Shown piece after piece: positions 1 through 7,812 of a stretch of DNA of 64,000 nucleotides. A program made the translations under genes and the position numbers. Within the stretch, counting starts at the first letter, position 1, and the number at the start of each line of letters is the position of its first letter. Below the pieces are notes generated by a model that worked only from the letters and a program-made list of their open reading frames with translations, was not told the origin of the DNA and searched no databases. The stretch comes from Methanosalsum natronophilum (GTDB taxonomy: Archaea > Halobacteriota > Methanosarcinia > Methanosarcinales > Methanosarcinaceae): positions 217,315 to 281,314 of the forward strand of contig NZ_JANUCS010000001.1 in the NCBI RefSeq assembly GCF_024808815.1, in the 5' to 3' direction.

Positions 1-705
1 TCCTTTACCCATAAATGTAGTTACCACAGGAATACCACTACATGCAACAAAATGTCTCAATACCTCTGAAGCACCAAACCGGATAGCACCATTACCTACC
101 AATATCAAGGGATTAAGCGCCTCTTCCATCAATTTAGATGCATTTTCAAGCTCAATTTCATCACAATGTGTAGTGTGAGAATAAGATTTCTTTAATATCG
201 GGCCTTTCTGAGAATCCTCTTTAGCAACATCTTCAGGCAATTCAATATGTACAGCACCAGGTACATTCTTAGCTATATCAAAACCCTTTGCAATAACCTC
301 AGGTATAAAATCAGCCCTAAGTATACCTGAATTCCATGCGGTTATTGTTTTAAAAGTGGTAACAATATCAATATACTGATGTGATTCCTTATGCGTTCTA
401 TCAAGTCCACCCTGACCTGTTATAGCCACCATTGGTGCACGATCCAAGTGTGCATCCGCAACACCAGTTATCAAGTTAGTTGCACCTGGCCCTAGTGTTG
501 CAAGGCATACTCCTGGCTTATGAGTCATTCTACCATACATGTTTGCCATAAAGGCTGCCGATTGCTCATGTCTAGTTACAATGAACTCGATTTTTGACCT
601 TGATATAGAGTGCATCAAATCAACGGTTTCCTCACCTGGTATTCCGAAAATATAGTCAACACCTTCCTCCTCAAGACACTTTACAAACAAATCACTTGCT
701 TTCAT
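1..705 (-). CDS. Acetolactate synthase large subunit-like ThDP enzyme (3' end outside window)
   Basis: Translating the minus strand from ATG 705 gives 235 uninterrupted residues that run off the window edge. The N-terminus (MKASDLFVKCLEEEGVDYIF) and the following GIPGEE, RHEQSAAFMA, LGPGATNL, DRAPMVAITGQ and KESHQYIDIV segments form the pyrophosphate-binding domain of thiamine-diphosphate enzymes of the acetohydroxyacid synthase family. The glutamate of RHEQSAAFM (about residue 50) matches the conserved catalytic Glu. The central domain starts near residue 190 (NPLILVGNGAIR). Expected reaction: condensation of pyruvate to 2-acetolactate. The KESHQYIDIVTTFK stretch resembles stand-alone AlsS-type enzymes more than IlvB, and no ilvN lies in view. 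A TAAGGTG ribosome site precedes the start. A fossil transposon end lies 27 nt upstream. Other ThDP decarboxylases remain possible because the C-terminal half is unseen. Confidence 0.85.
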   Translation of the reverse strand, partial: MKASDLFVKCLEEEGVDYIFGIPGEETVDLMHSISRSKIEFIVTRHEQSAAFMANMYGRMTHKPGVCLATLGPGATNLITGVADAHLDRAPMVAITGQGGLDRTHKESHQYIDIVTTFKTITAWNSGILRADFIPEVIAKGFDIAKNVPGAVHIELPEDVAKEDSQKGPILKKSYSHTTHCDEIELENASKLMEEALNPLILVGNGAIRFGASEVLRHFVACSGIPVVTTFMGKG

Positions 706-732
706 AAATAACACCTTAACTCACACTTATGG

Positions 733-1000
733 GTGAACTACATTTCATGAATAGAATGACTTCTTTCTCCATTATCGAGTCCACCGACTCAATTACACAC
801 ACTTGCGCTGTAGTCCTTACAACACAGTTGAGTATGCTGATAGCTGTATTAAATACCTATAAGTTCAAACTGTTTAAATGCATTTCTTACCTATAGATTT
901 TTGCATCATGTTAAAATATCCGCTAAAACGATTAAGAAATACATTGACGATCGTTACAGTAACAAAGTAATTTCATCTATTAGTCCCATTTCGAAGCAAT
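733..1000 (-). mobile_element. Fossil, internally deleted IS200/IS605 element (tnpB and tnpA remnants)
   Basis: This gap between two genes is a decayed relative of the complete element at 53371-55022, inverted. On the minus strand about 738-875 translates to an almost colinear TnpB C-terminus: NTAISILNCVVRTTAQVC followed by VIESVDSIMEKEVILFMKC, against NAAINILNRAVGTTVQAC and GIESLDSMMKQEATIFIGW in the intact protein. It ends in the same TAGTTCAC right end (733-740). On the plus strand about 885-990 translates to HHVKISAKTIKKYIDDRYSN, matching SHGQVSAETIKKYIDGSSN of the intact TnpA C-terminus. The opposed orientation of the two remnants and the order left end/tnpA/tnpB/right end are as in the intact copy. 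Nearly all of the middle is deleted around 875-885. The left hairpin near 975-1000 is eroded, so that boundary is approximate. Confidence 0.8.
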
Positions 1001-1088
1001 TGAACATATGCTATTCTTACTACAACATGCTAATTTACAATCTATCATCTTTTTAAGGTTGAAACATTAATAAAAAATTTAGTAAAAA

Positions 1089-1140
1089 TGTTTATATAAT
1101 ATTAAGTAGGTAAATGGTTAGTGTATACCACCGAAAGGAG
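1089..1140 (+). promoter_or_regulatory. glnA promoter (TATA box) and ribosome binding site
   Basis: TTTATATAAT at 1091-1100 is a strong archaeal TATA box preceded by an A-rich BRE-like stretch. It predicts transcription starting near 1120. GAAAGGAG at 1133-1140 is the ribosome binding site. An ATG at 1114 lies upstream of the predicted transcription start, so it cannot be the translation start. ATG 1147, six bases after the ribosome site, is preferred over ATG 1141. Confidence 0.7.
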
Positions 1141-1146
1141 ATGTCT

Positions 1147-2478
1147 ATGTACAAAACAAAAGAAGATGTATTACAAGCAGTGAACGAGTATGATGTAAAG
1201 TTCATAAGAACTCAGTTTACTGATACGTTCGGAGCGATTAAGAGTTGGGCAATCCCTTCAGAGGACCTCTCAGACGCATTCTCAGAAGGAATTATGTTTG
1301 ATGGTTCTTCAATTGAGGGATTTACAAGGATCGAAGAATCTGATATGATGTTAATGCCAGATCCTTCAACTTTCAGAATTTTGCCATGGAGACCAAAAGA
1401 AGGTTCTGTTGCCAGATTATTAGGTGATGTCAAATTACCAGACGGAAGTCCTTTCATTGGAGACCCAAGGTATGTACTAAAACAGGCCATTGAGGAAGCA
1501 AAGAGCGAAGGGTATACAATGAACGTAGGGCCTGAGCTGGAGTTCTTTGTGTTCAAGTTAGATGAAAACAACAATCCTACCACCAATCTTACTGATGAAG
1601 GTGGATATTTTGATTTCGCACCACTTGATCGAGCACAAGATATGAGAAGAGATATCGATTATGCCCTGGAACATATGGGATTTAAACTTGAGGCTTCTCA
1701 CCATGAAGTAGCACCATCACAACATGAAATTGATTTCAGATTTGGTGATGTGCTTTCAACTGCTGACAATGTTGTGACTTTCAAGTATGTTGTGAAATCG
1801 ATCGCAAGCCATAGAGGATATTATGCTACATTTATGCCAAAACCCCTTTACGGAGTAAATGGTTCAGGAATGCACGCAAACCAATCTTTAATGACAAGTG
1901 ACGGTCAGAATGCATTCTATGATCCAGAAGGTGAAAACCAGCTTTCACAAACTGCTCGCTATTATGTTGGTGGTTTATTAAATCACATAAAGGAATTTAC
2001 AGCTGTGACTAACCCATTAGTAAACTCTTATAAGAGACTAGTACCAGGATACGAAGCACCAATATACATAACGTGGTCAGATAGGAATAGAAGTTCATTG
2101 ATCCGTATACCTGCAACACGTGGTAAGGGTACCAGAGTTGAACTGAGATGTCCTGACCCAACATGTAACCCATACCTTGCATTCGCATTAATGTTGAAAG
2201 CAGGCTTGAACGGAATTAAGAATGAAATAGATCCTGGAGACCCTACCAGCAGAAATATATTCAACCTAACACCCGAAGAGAGAAAAGATATGGGAATTGG
2301 TTCACTTCCAGCTAACTTAAAAGAAGCATTGGATTATATGAGCAATAGTGAGTTCGTGAAGGAAACTTTAGGAGATCACTTGTTCGAGCATTACATAGCA
2401 GGAAAAATAGCTGAATGGGATGATTATAAAGCTCAAGTCCATCCTTGGGAAGTTGATGCTTACCTTGGAAAATTCTAA
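1147..2478 (+). CDS. glnA: Glutamine synthetase, type I
   Basis: Glutamine synthetase makes glutamine from glutamate, ammonia and ATP in the cytoplasm and is the main ammonium-assimilating enzyme. The 443-residue length and colinear motifs identify GSI: the N-terminal strand KFIRTQFTDTFG, the DGSSIEGF loop (about residues 55-62), GPELEFFVF, the ATP/glutamate site NGSGMHANQSL, the NRSSLIRIPATRGKGTRVE nucleotide motif and the metal-binding ELRCPDPTCNPYLAFA. The C-terminus WEVDAYLGKF is normal. The C-terminal NLTPEERKDMGIGSLP loop lacks the YDLPPEE-type tyrosine used for adenylylation in GSI-beta, so it looks like the GSI-alpha type. The gene is monocistronic with its own TATA box and ends in a hairpin terminator. 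No obvious NrpR-type palindrome was identified upstream. Confidence 0.97.
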   Translation: MYKTKEDVLQAVNEYDVKFIRTQFTDTFGAIKSWAIPSEDLSDAFSEGIMFDGSSIEGFTRIEESDMMLMPDPSTFRILPWRPKEGSVARLLGDVKLPDGSPFIGDPRYVLKQAIEEAKSEGYTMNVGPELEFFVFKLDENNNPTTNLTDEGGYFDFAPLDRAQDMRRDIDYALEHMGFKLEASHHEVAPSQHEIDFRFGDVLSTADNVVTFKYVVKSIASHRGYYATFMPKPLYGVNGSGMHANQSLMTSDGQNAFYDPEGENQLSQTARYYVGGLLNHIKEFTAVTNPLVNSYKRLVPGYEAPIYITWSDRNRSSLIRIPATRGKGTRVELRCPDPTCNPYLAFALMLKAGLNGIKNEIDPGDPTSRNIFNLTPEERKDMGIGSLPANLKEALDYMSNSEFVKETLGDHLFEHYIAGKIAEWDDYKAQVHPWEVDAYLGKF

Positions 2479-2509
2479 GCTAAAGTAAGTAACAAAAATA
2501 AAGTTAAAC

Positions 2510-2537
2510 AAACTACCCTAAAAAGGGTAGTTTTATC
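2510..2537. terminator. Bidirectional hairpin terminator between glnA and the aminomutase gene
   Basis: AAACTACCC (2510-2518) and GGGTAGTTT (2525-2533) form a perfect 9-bp stem around a 6-base A-rich loop, followed by a T run. The two flanking genes converge here, so the symmetric stem can serve both strands. Confidence 0.75.
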
Positions 2538-3612
2538 ACTCTTTTATATTAGGAATTTCTGTAAGTTCACCACGGTGATTCTTTAGAACATATTTTTCAT
2601 CGTCATGATCAACTATGTAATAGTCCCGCATTAATGGGATTTTACCTACATTCGTAGCAATTACATGCATTGGTTGAGCAAGACCTGTAGTGTGACCTCT
2701 CAAAGCATCCCTTATAAGTTCGCTTCCCTTCTCAACAGGCGTTCTAAAGTGATCAATACCTGGTGCAGGTTCACAGTAGAATAAATAGTAGGGTCTGATC
2801 CTTGCTGCAAGCAGCTTTTGATGAAGTTCACGAATAGTCTCTACATCATCATTTATTCCTTTCAGTAAAACTGCCTGGTTCCCTACATTGACACCACTTG
2901 TCACTAGATCATATACTGCACGTTTTGTCAACTCTGTTATCTCTTTTGGATGATTACATTGTGTATTCAACCAAACTGGAACTTCATGATATCCGCCTAA
3001 AATACGTTTTAAATTATCTGTTATTCTATGTGGCAAAACTATCGGAATACGAGATCCAATTCGCACCATCTCTACATGAGGAATGTTACGTAAGTTCTCA
3101 ATTATGTATTCTAGTTTTTCATCTGAAAGAAGAAGCGGATCACCGCCTGTTACGAGGACATCTCTAACCTCTGGATGATCCCGAATCCATTCAATACCGG
3201 CATTCACATTAAAATCAAGCTTAAGGTCACCATCAACAACTAGTTCTTTCCTGAAGCAATGTCGACAATAAATCCCACATTTGCCAGTTACTGTAAAAGC
3301 AACTCTGTCTTTATATTGTCGTGCAATACTATCTGGTCGAACCTCTTCAGTTGCCCTGTTTTCCTTCCAAACGAGATAATCTTGCATACCATACTTGTTT
3401 TTAGTTTCTTTAAGGGATGGTACGACTTGTTTCCTAATAGGACAATTGGGGTCATCTTTATCCATCAAAGATGCAAAATAAGGCGTTGTTCCCCATATTG
3501 TATCAAGAGATTCAATTGCTTCTCTTTCTTCAGCAGTTAAATTTATGTATTTTTCAAGTTTTTCTAACGAATCTACACTATTTTTTAATTGTTCTTTCCA
3601 TTCTTCACTCAT
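2536..3612 (-). CDS. Lysine 2,3-aminomutase-family radical SAM enzyme
   Basis: A PLP- and [4Fe-4S]/SAM-dependent aminomutase of the KamA/AblA family, 358 residues. Visible motifs: CGIYCRHCFRKE (cluster cysteines 112, 116, 119), VTGGDPLLL, RIGSRIPIVLPHRI, and the GNQAVLLKGIND segment carrying the PLP-lysine region. It starts after an AAGGAG site and ends at the shared terminator. Lysine enzymes of methanogens (AblA) normally pair with the acetyltransferase AblB to make N-epsilon-acetyl-beta-lysine. No such gene adjoins here. Compared from memory with the clostridial lysine enzyme, the two substrate-amine aspartates appear replaced (CEPAPGIDHF instead of CDLSLGIEHF; VIATNVGK instead of VVDAPGGG), and the C-terminal zinc-type cysteine tail is absent. 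Family membership is secure. Substrate (lysine, glutamate or another amino acid) is not. Confidence 0.85.
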   Translation of the reverse strand: MSEEWKEQLKNSVDSLEKLEKYINLTAEEREAIESLDTIWGTTPYFASLMDKDDPNCPIRKQVVPSLKETKNKYGMQDYLVWKENRATEEVRPDSIARQYKDRVAFTVTGKCGIYCRHCFRKELVVDGDLKLDFNVNAGIEWIRDHPEVRDVLVTGGDPLLLSDEKLEYIIENLRNIPHVEMVRIGSRIPIVLPHRITDNLKRILGGYHEVPVWLNTQCNHPKEITELTKRAVYDLVTSGVNVGNQAVLLKGINDDVETIRELHQKLLAARIRPYYLFYCEPAPGIDHFRTPVEKGSELIRDALRGHTTGLAQPMHVIATNVGKIPLMRDYYIVDHDDEKYVLKNHRGELTEIPNIKE

Positions 3613-3750
3613 TATAGTGAAATCTCCTTACTTAACCATCATTTCAAGTTGTATACCAATAATCATTAAAGGTAGCCATACAACCATAATTGAAATCTTA
3701 GTTAGTTCAAGTTAACAAAAATATAAAAATTTCATTATATATTAAATTAA

Positions 3751-4257
3751 TCAAATATCTTCATAACCCTGTTTTTGAAAAAAGTTTTGATGGTACTCTT
3801 CTGCAGCATAAAATTTCTTTGCAGGTAATATTTGAGTTGTTAGTTCTGAATCATATTTCCCCGACTTTTCCTGATCTCTTAAAGCCTTAGTTGCAACCTC
3901 TTTTTGGTCATCATCATGATAAAATATAATCGATTGATAATGTCGACCAAATTGTGGTTGGTCTTTAGTAAGTGGAGCTACAAGACATCCTGAATATTTT
4001 GAATCATGTAACTTCCAAAACTCTTCAATGAGCTTTGAATAATCTATCTCTGATGGATCATAAGTTACCTGTACGGCCTCTACATGATCGGTCTTACCTT
4101 TAATCACATCTTTGTATTTTGGATCAGGAATGTCGCCACCAGTATAACCAGATAAAACTGATTTAACACCCTTTATTTTTCTGAAGGCATTCTCGATCCC
4201 CCAGAAACATCCGGCTGCAAACGTTGCTTTTTTAACTATTGGATCACGACCATCCAG
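3751..4257 (-). pseudogene. msrA: Peptide-methionine (S)-S-oxide reductase MsrA, start disrupted
   Basis: MsrA repairs oxidised methionine. The minus-strand frame carries the complete enzyme body: KKATFAAGCFWGIENAF with the catalytic cysteine, GYTGGDIPDPKY, HVEAVQVTYDP, LIEEFWKLHD, and the usual YHQNFFQK tail. The frame is open up to a TGA at 4258-4260, but no ATG, GTG or TTG occurs between that stop and the catalytic Cys. The first in-frame GTG (4107) would remove the active site. An ATG at 4264-4262, about the right distance downstream of a minus-strand TATA box (TTATATAA near 4284-4291), is out of frame. Dropping one base just after it would give a start MLDGRDPIVKK. So there is either a one-base frameshift (mutation or sequencing error) or an unconventional start. 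The HDSKYSGCLVAPLTKDQPQF stretch is longer than the usual loop. Body identity is certain; functionality is doubtful. Confidence 0.75.
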
Positions 4258-4325
4258 TCATTTGTAATTGGAAATAATGTTTTTATATAACATGTACAGG
4301 AAAAAAACTGGTCTGCCTTTTCATG

Positions 4326-4439
4326 TTATGCTAAAAGTCCAGATATATATAATATAATCAATAGCACTATTCCAATCAAATACAGATATATAGCAATTGA
4401 ATCGGTCTTATCTAACTTAAAGTTAAACCTTTCTTTCAT
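4326..4439 (-). CDS. Small single-pass membrane protein (37 aa)
   Basis: A short frame in the 420-bp gap between msrA and mmp2. It opens with ATG 4439 behind a GGGGTG ribosome site seven to eight bases upstream and encodes a charged N-terminus (MKERFNFKLDKTDS) followed by one hydrophobic helix (IAIYLYLIGIVLLIILYISG) and an immediate stop. Small membrane proteins of this layout often are subunits or regulators of larger complexes, but no family is recognised. Reading frame, ribosome site and hydrophobicity support it; conservation was not tested. The rest of the gap (4440-4677) is AT-rich with nothing else seen. Confidence 0.5.
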   Translation of the reverse strand: MKERFNFKLDKTDSIAIYLYLIGIVLLIILYISGLLA

Positions 4440-4677
4440 TTACATACACCCCACGCAATATACATAATTAACTGTAATTTTGTTCTTCATATCATAAACA
4501 CCAAAATTATAGTCTGAAACATTTAATTGAGCATATTAATTGAATATATCAATTATAGTTAATAATAATGATAGATTATATTATATTTAAGTTTTTTGAT
4601 TTATCATGATTAATCGAGTGAGTATATTGAAAAAGGGTTTGTGTGCTCAAAACCATAAAAAAAGGAATTTTAGGATC

Positions 4678-5667
4678 TCAGGATTTCATATTAATTCCAG
4701 TTATAGAATCATACCTGAAATCGAATGCAGTATCACTTTCATCTTCAAATAAGAGTTCTATTTTACCAGTATTGTCTATAGTGCCAATAGCAGCTGCTGT
4801 CAAGCCTGTTTCCTCAAAAGTAGTGATACATGGTTCTACATTATCTTCAGTGGCAGTAACAATATAACCTGTTGCGGGATAGACCTTAAGCCATTGTGCT
4901 AAAGGTACTGAATTGGGTCGTGGTATTTTGGTAATATCTACAGATGCACCTACATGACTTGACTCACAGAGCATACCAAGTGTACCAATTGTACCGGGGT
5001 TACTAATGTCCTTACCCGAGGTAACTAGTCCTGCTTCACCAAGCTTTTGCATTACCATGTACATATCCCTAACTTTTTTAGAATCTTTAAAAGATGTACT
5101 ATCCCAACTATATGGAGAATTTCTGCCAATCTTACCGTCCATATCATATGCCACAATGATAATGTTACCATCTTTTGCAGTATCACTTCGAATAATGCTA
5201 TCCTTTTTAGCAATACCTATAATTGCTACTGATATGGACGTATAAGGTGTATCGGGATGCATATGTCCACCTACCATAGGCACACCAAATTTCTTAATAC
5301 CTTCATTTATCCCTTGTATCAATTCATTACATATCTCTAAATTATTAGAAGCTAAAACATTCACCATTGCAATAGGTTTTCCACCCATAGCCGAGATATC
5401 ATTAACGTTCACAAGAACTGAAGTGTAACCTGCCCACCAGGGGCTTGCATCCGTGATCTTACCCCAAATACCATCCGCTGAAAAAAGTATAACATCATTA
5501 CCGCCAATATCAATAACAGCTGCATCGTCCCCAAAATCAATCAGAGTAGTACCATTATAATCGTCCTTCACACTTTCAAAAAGTTTCACAACGTCTTCTA
5601 TAGGCTGTTTACGTTTTACCCCTTCAAACTCACGAAGCTCTTTTATCAAACTTTTCAATTCGGACAT
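4678..5667 (-). CDS. Methanogenesis marker protein 2, AIR synthase-related
   Basis: A 329-residue ATP-binding protein of the PurM/ThiL (AIR synthase-like) fold. The N-terminal domain carries LIDFGDDAAVIDIGGNDVIL and the metal/ATP loop NVNDISAMGGKPIAMVNVLA. The second domain has MVGGHMHPDTPYTSISVAII, and the C-terminal glycine-rich part has SNPGTIGTLGMLCESS. This combination is that of methanogenesis marker protein 2, an uncharacterised protein restricted to methanogens and relatives and presumed to act in cofactor or methyl-coenzyme M reductase maturation. It is followed 37 nt upstream by nifB on the same strand, suggesting co-expression. Direct enzymatic role is unknown; membership in the PurM-like superfamily is clear. 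Confidence 0.85.
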   Translation of the reverse strand: MSELKSLIKELREFEGVKRKQPIEDVVKLFESVKDDYNGTTLIDFGDDAAVIDIGGNDVILFSADGIWGKITDASPWWAGYTSVLVNVNDISAMGGKPIAMVNVLASNNLEICNELIQGINEGIKKFGVPMVGGHMHPDTPYTSISVAIIGIAKKDSIIRSDTAKDGNIIIVAYDMDGKIGRNSPYSWDSTSFKDSKKVRDMYMVMQKLGEAGLVTSGKDISNPGTIGTLGMLCESSHVGASVDITKIPRPNSVPLAQWLKVYPATGYIVTATEDNVEPCITTFEETGLTAAAIGTIDNTGKIELLFEDESDTAFDFRYDSITGINMKS

Positions 5668-5704
5668 CGAAAGTAATTCTCCATTTAAAACAGCAGTAAA
5701 TCAC

Positions 5705-6643
5705 TCAATCTTTTCTAAGTTTAATTAGATTTCGACGTTCCTGACTCATCTGAGATAGATCATTTCCAATCAAACCATAAGCATCAGCCCTACATTGACG
5801 ACAATGTTTCATTTGACTCACAAATTCTTCACATGCTTTTTGAGCTTGTTGGCGTTCTTCGTCTGTAGGTTCTTTTAAGGACGCAAACTCACCTTGAGCC
5901 ATCATTGGAATTATATTCATTATATGAACGTCCATATCCCTCATTTTACGAGCAATATCGACAACATGGTCCCCATTAATCTCGGGGATTAGTACAGTGT
6001 TTATCTTAACAACTATATCATTATCTACAGCAGCTTTTATTCCTTCCATCTGTTTCTCATGAAGAAGTTGAGCTGCTTTGGCCCCTTTGTAAATCTTACC
6101 ATCATATACTATATGTGAATATATTTTTTCAATTAGTTCCGGATCAATTGCATTCACTGTAACAGTTAATGTAGAGATACCAAGATCAACTAGATCATCT
6201 ATCCTATCAGCTAAAGCAAGCCCGTTTGTACTAAGACATAACAATAAATCTGGGAACTCCTTTTTCACAAGTTCAAGTGTTTTGAAGGTATTCTCATTTG
6301 ATAGAGGATCACCTGGGCCCGCAATACCTACTACCTTAATATATGGATGTTCTTTGGTTACTTCCCTTAGTTTAGATACAGCCTCTTCGGGACTTAGAAC
6401 TTCACTCGTGACACCAGGTCTACTTTCATTCACACAATCGAATTCCCTTACACAGAATCTACACTGTACATTACAAGCTGGTGCAACGGGCAAATGTATG
6501 CGCCCAAACTTGTGCTGTGCCTTTGAATCATAACATGGGTGGCCAGCTATTTTTCTTAGTACATCGCTTCCTTTATAGCTAGGGCATTTTTGATCTAAGG
6601 TCTCAGAACTTTTGTCATGTGTATCTTTTTTTGTTTCTGACAT
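5705..6643 (-). CDS. nifB: NifB-type radical SAM FeS-cluster assembly protein
   Basis: NifB fuses two [4Fe-4S] clusters with a SAM-derived carbon into NifB-co, the core of nitrogenase cofactor. The 312-residue protein has HPCYDSKAQHKFGRIHLPVA, the radical SAM CNVQCRFCVREFDC motif, GIAGPGDPLSN, NTVLIPEING, and the C-terminal CRQCRADAYGLIGND that ligates the extra clusters. The archaeal stand-alone form lacks a NifX domain, as here. ATG 6643 is preferred over the codon at 6655 because GGAG sits six bases in front of it. No nifHDK genes are in the window. NifB also occurs in methanogens without nearby nitrogenase, so its use here cannot be settled. It lies upstream of mmp2 on the same strand. 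Confidence 0.88.
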   Translation of the reverse strand: MSETKKDTHDKSSETLDQKCPSYKGSDVLRKIAGHPCYDSKAQHKFGRIHLPVAPACNVQCRFCVREFDCVNESRPGVTSEVLSPEEAVSKLREVTKEHPYIKVVGIAGPGDPLSNENTFKTLELVKKEFPDLLLCLSTNGLALADRIDDLVDLGISTLTVTVNAIDPELIEKIYSHIVYDGKIYKGAKAAQLLHEKQMEGIKAAVDNDIVVKINTVLIPEINGDHVVDIARKMRDMDVHIMNIIPMMAQGEFASLKEPTDEERQQAQKACEEFVSQMKHCRQCRADAYGLIGNDLSQMSQERRNLIKLRKD

Positions 6644-6745
6644 TATATTCTCCATTGTATAAGGGATGAAAGTAAACTAATTCAACTGTTAATTTGACAT
6701 ATAAGTTGAAATAAGTTTTGAATATTTTGATATTATATAGGCTGA

Positions 6746-7096
6746 TCATTCTATTGAACTTAGTTCACACCACTTGTTATGACCTTCCCATACCTTTACA
6801 GATAAAGGATATCCAAGTTCTTTGCTTACCTTAGCATGTATTTGTTCGCACATATTCTCAGCGCTTGGATATTCTAGAAGATCGTTTAGAAGTACATGGT
6901 CATACTGGTTCAATATCACTTTAACTTTCTGTTTAATATCATAGAAATCCATGACCATTCCAGTTTTTTTCTTTTCACCTTCAATAACTATTTCAACCTT
7001 ATAGGTATGACCATGCACAATTCCACATGAATCATGCCCTGGAAGGTAATGTGCGCTATCTATATGATCAATAATTCCAAGTCTCATTTTCTTCAT
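6746..7096 (-). CDS. queD: 6-carboxy-5,6,7,8-tetrahydropterin synthase
   Basis: QueD converts dihydroneopterin triphosphate to 6-carboxytetrahydropterin, the second step towards preQ0 and, in archaea, tRNA archaeosine. The 116-residue protein has the zinc histidines in DSAHYLPGHDSCGIVHGHTY, with catalytic Cys in DSCG, then DFYDIKQKV, LNDLLEYPSAENMCEQI and the C-terminal KVWEGHNKWCEL. The start is taken at ATG 7096, which overlaps the queE stop as TAATG and has GGGTG upstream. A GTG at 7105 is the alternative. It is the last gene of a queC-DUF366-queE-queD operon. A role in tetrahydropterin metabolism is a less likely alternative given this context. Confidence 0.9.
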   Translation of the reverse strand: MKKMRLGIIDHIDSAHYLPGHDSCGIVHGHTYKVEIVIEGEKKKTGMVMDFYDIKQKVKVILNQYDHVLLNDLLEYPSAENMCEQIHAKVSKELGYPLSVKVWEGHNKWCELSSIE

Positions 7097-7812
7097 TAAA
7101 GACACCCTAACATTTTATGTGATTGTGGGATTATCCTTGCATCGATAATATTTAATAGTTTATTTTGAAACTGTAACAAAACATCTAAGTCACACCTATC
7201 AGTGGGTGATGTTACTGGTTGTAGAACAATGCATGATATGTATTGAGATATTTCTGTAACTATATCGTAGATTTGTTCAGTTTCCGTATATTTTGAGATG
7301 ATGACTTTAGCAAAACAATCCCTAGTCTTAGTAGTCCTAAGTTCCTTAAAGCATTTAATAGTTGAATCAATATGTGAACTGAGTTCAGGTACATTGACAT
7401 CACCCTGCATCTTAATATCTCCTGAAACGAACCTGATCTTATCACTTATTTGTCTTGCATTCTCAGGGAGTGTCATATTAGATTCAAGATATAATGGATA
7501 TCTTGTATCAAGTTCTTGAATAAAATCACTGTACAAGAGAGGTTCACCTCCAGTAAGGGATATGGAATGCACTTGATCAAACCTTGAAACAAGTTCATTG
7601 AGTCTTGAAGGTGTTATTGGATTTGCCATACTCTCAAACTCAAAAGAACCTGGTATTCGCTCGAACTTAAAGTATTTATCAGTCTTTTGAGGCGTGTCGC
7701 AATAAGAACATGACAAGTTACAGCCAGCAAATCTTACAAAAACTTGCCTCATTCCTATATAAGGACCTTCACCTTGAACCGAACAGAATATCTCTTGCAA
7801 GGGTGCATCCAT
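7096..7812 (-). CDS. queE: 7-carboxy-7-deazaguanine synthase
   Basis: QueE is the radical SAM ring-contracting enzyme that turns QueD product into 7-carboxy-7-deazaguanine. The N-terminus (LQEIFCSVQGEGPYIG) and FVRFAGCNLSCSYCDTPQ, with the CxxxCxxC cluster cysteines, are diagnostic, followed by SLTGGEPLLYSD. At 238 residues it is normal length. The gene overlaps the DUF366 stop by one base (TAATG at 7812) and its own stop overlaps queD in the same way, so the four genes are translationally coupled. Confidence 0.92.
   Translation of the reverse strand: MDAPLQEIFCSVQGEGPYIGMRQVFVRFAGCNLSCSYCDTPQKTDKYFKFERIPGSFEFESMANPITPSRLNELVSRFDQVHSISLTGGEPLLYSDFIQELDTRYPLYLESNMTLPENARQISDKIRFVSGDIKMQGDVNVPELSSHIDSTIKCFKELRTTKTRDCFAKVIISKYTETEQIYDIVTEISQYISCIVLQPVTSPTDRCDLDVLLQFQNKLLNIIDARIIPQSHKMLGCL

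Noticed and set aside
1114..1146. Upstream ATG extending glnA by 11 codons
   Set aside because: It lies before the predicted transcription start given by the TATA box at 1091-1100. The ribosome site at 1133-1140 fits ATG 1147.
3751..4107. msrA starting at GTG 4107
   Set aside because: This would remove the catalytic cysteine motif GCFWG, which is present in the same open frame upstream.
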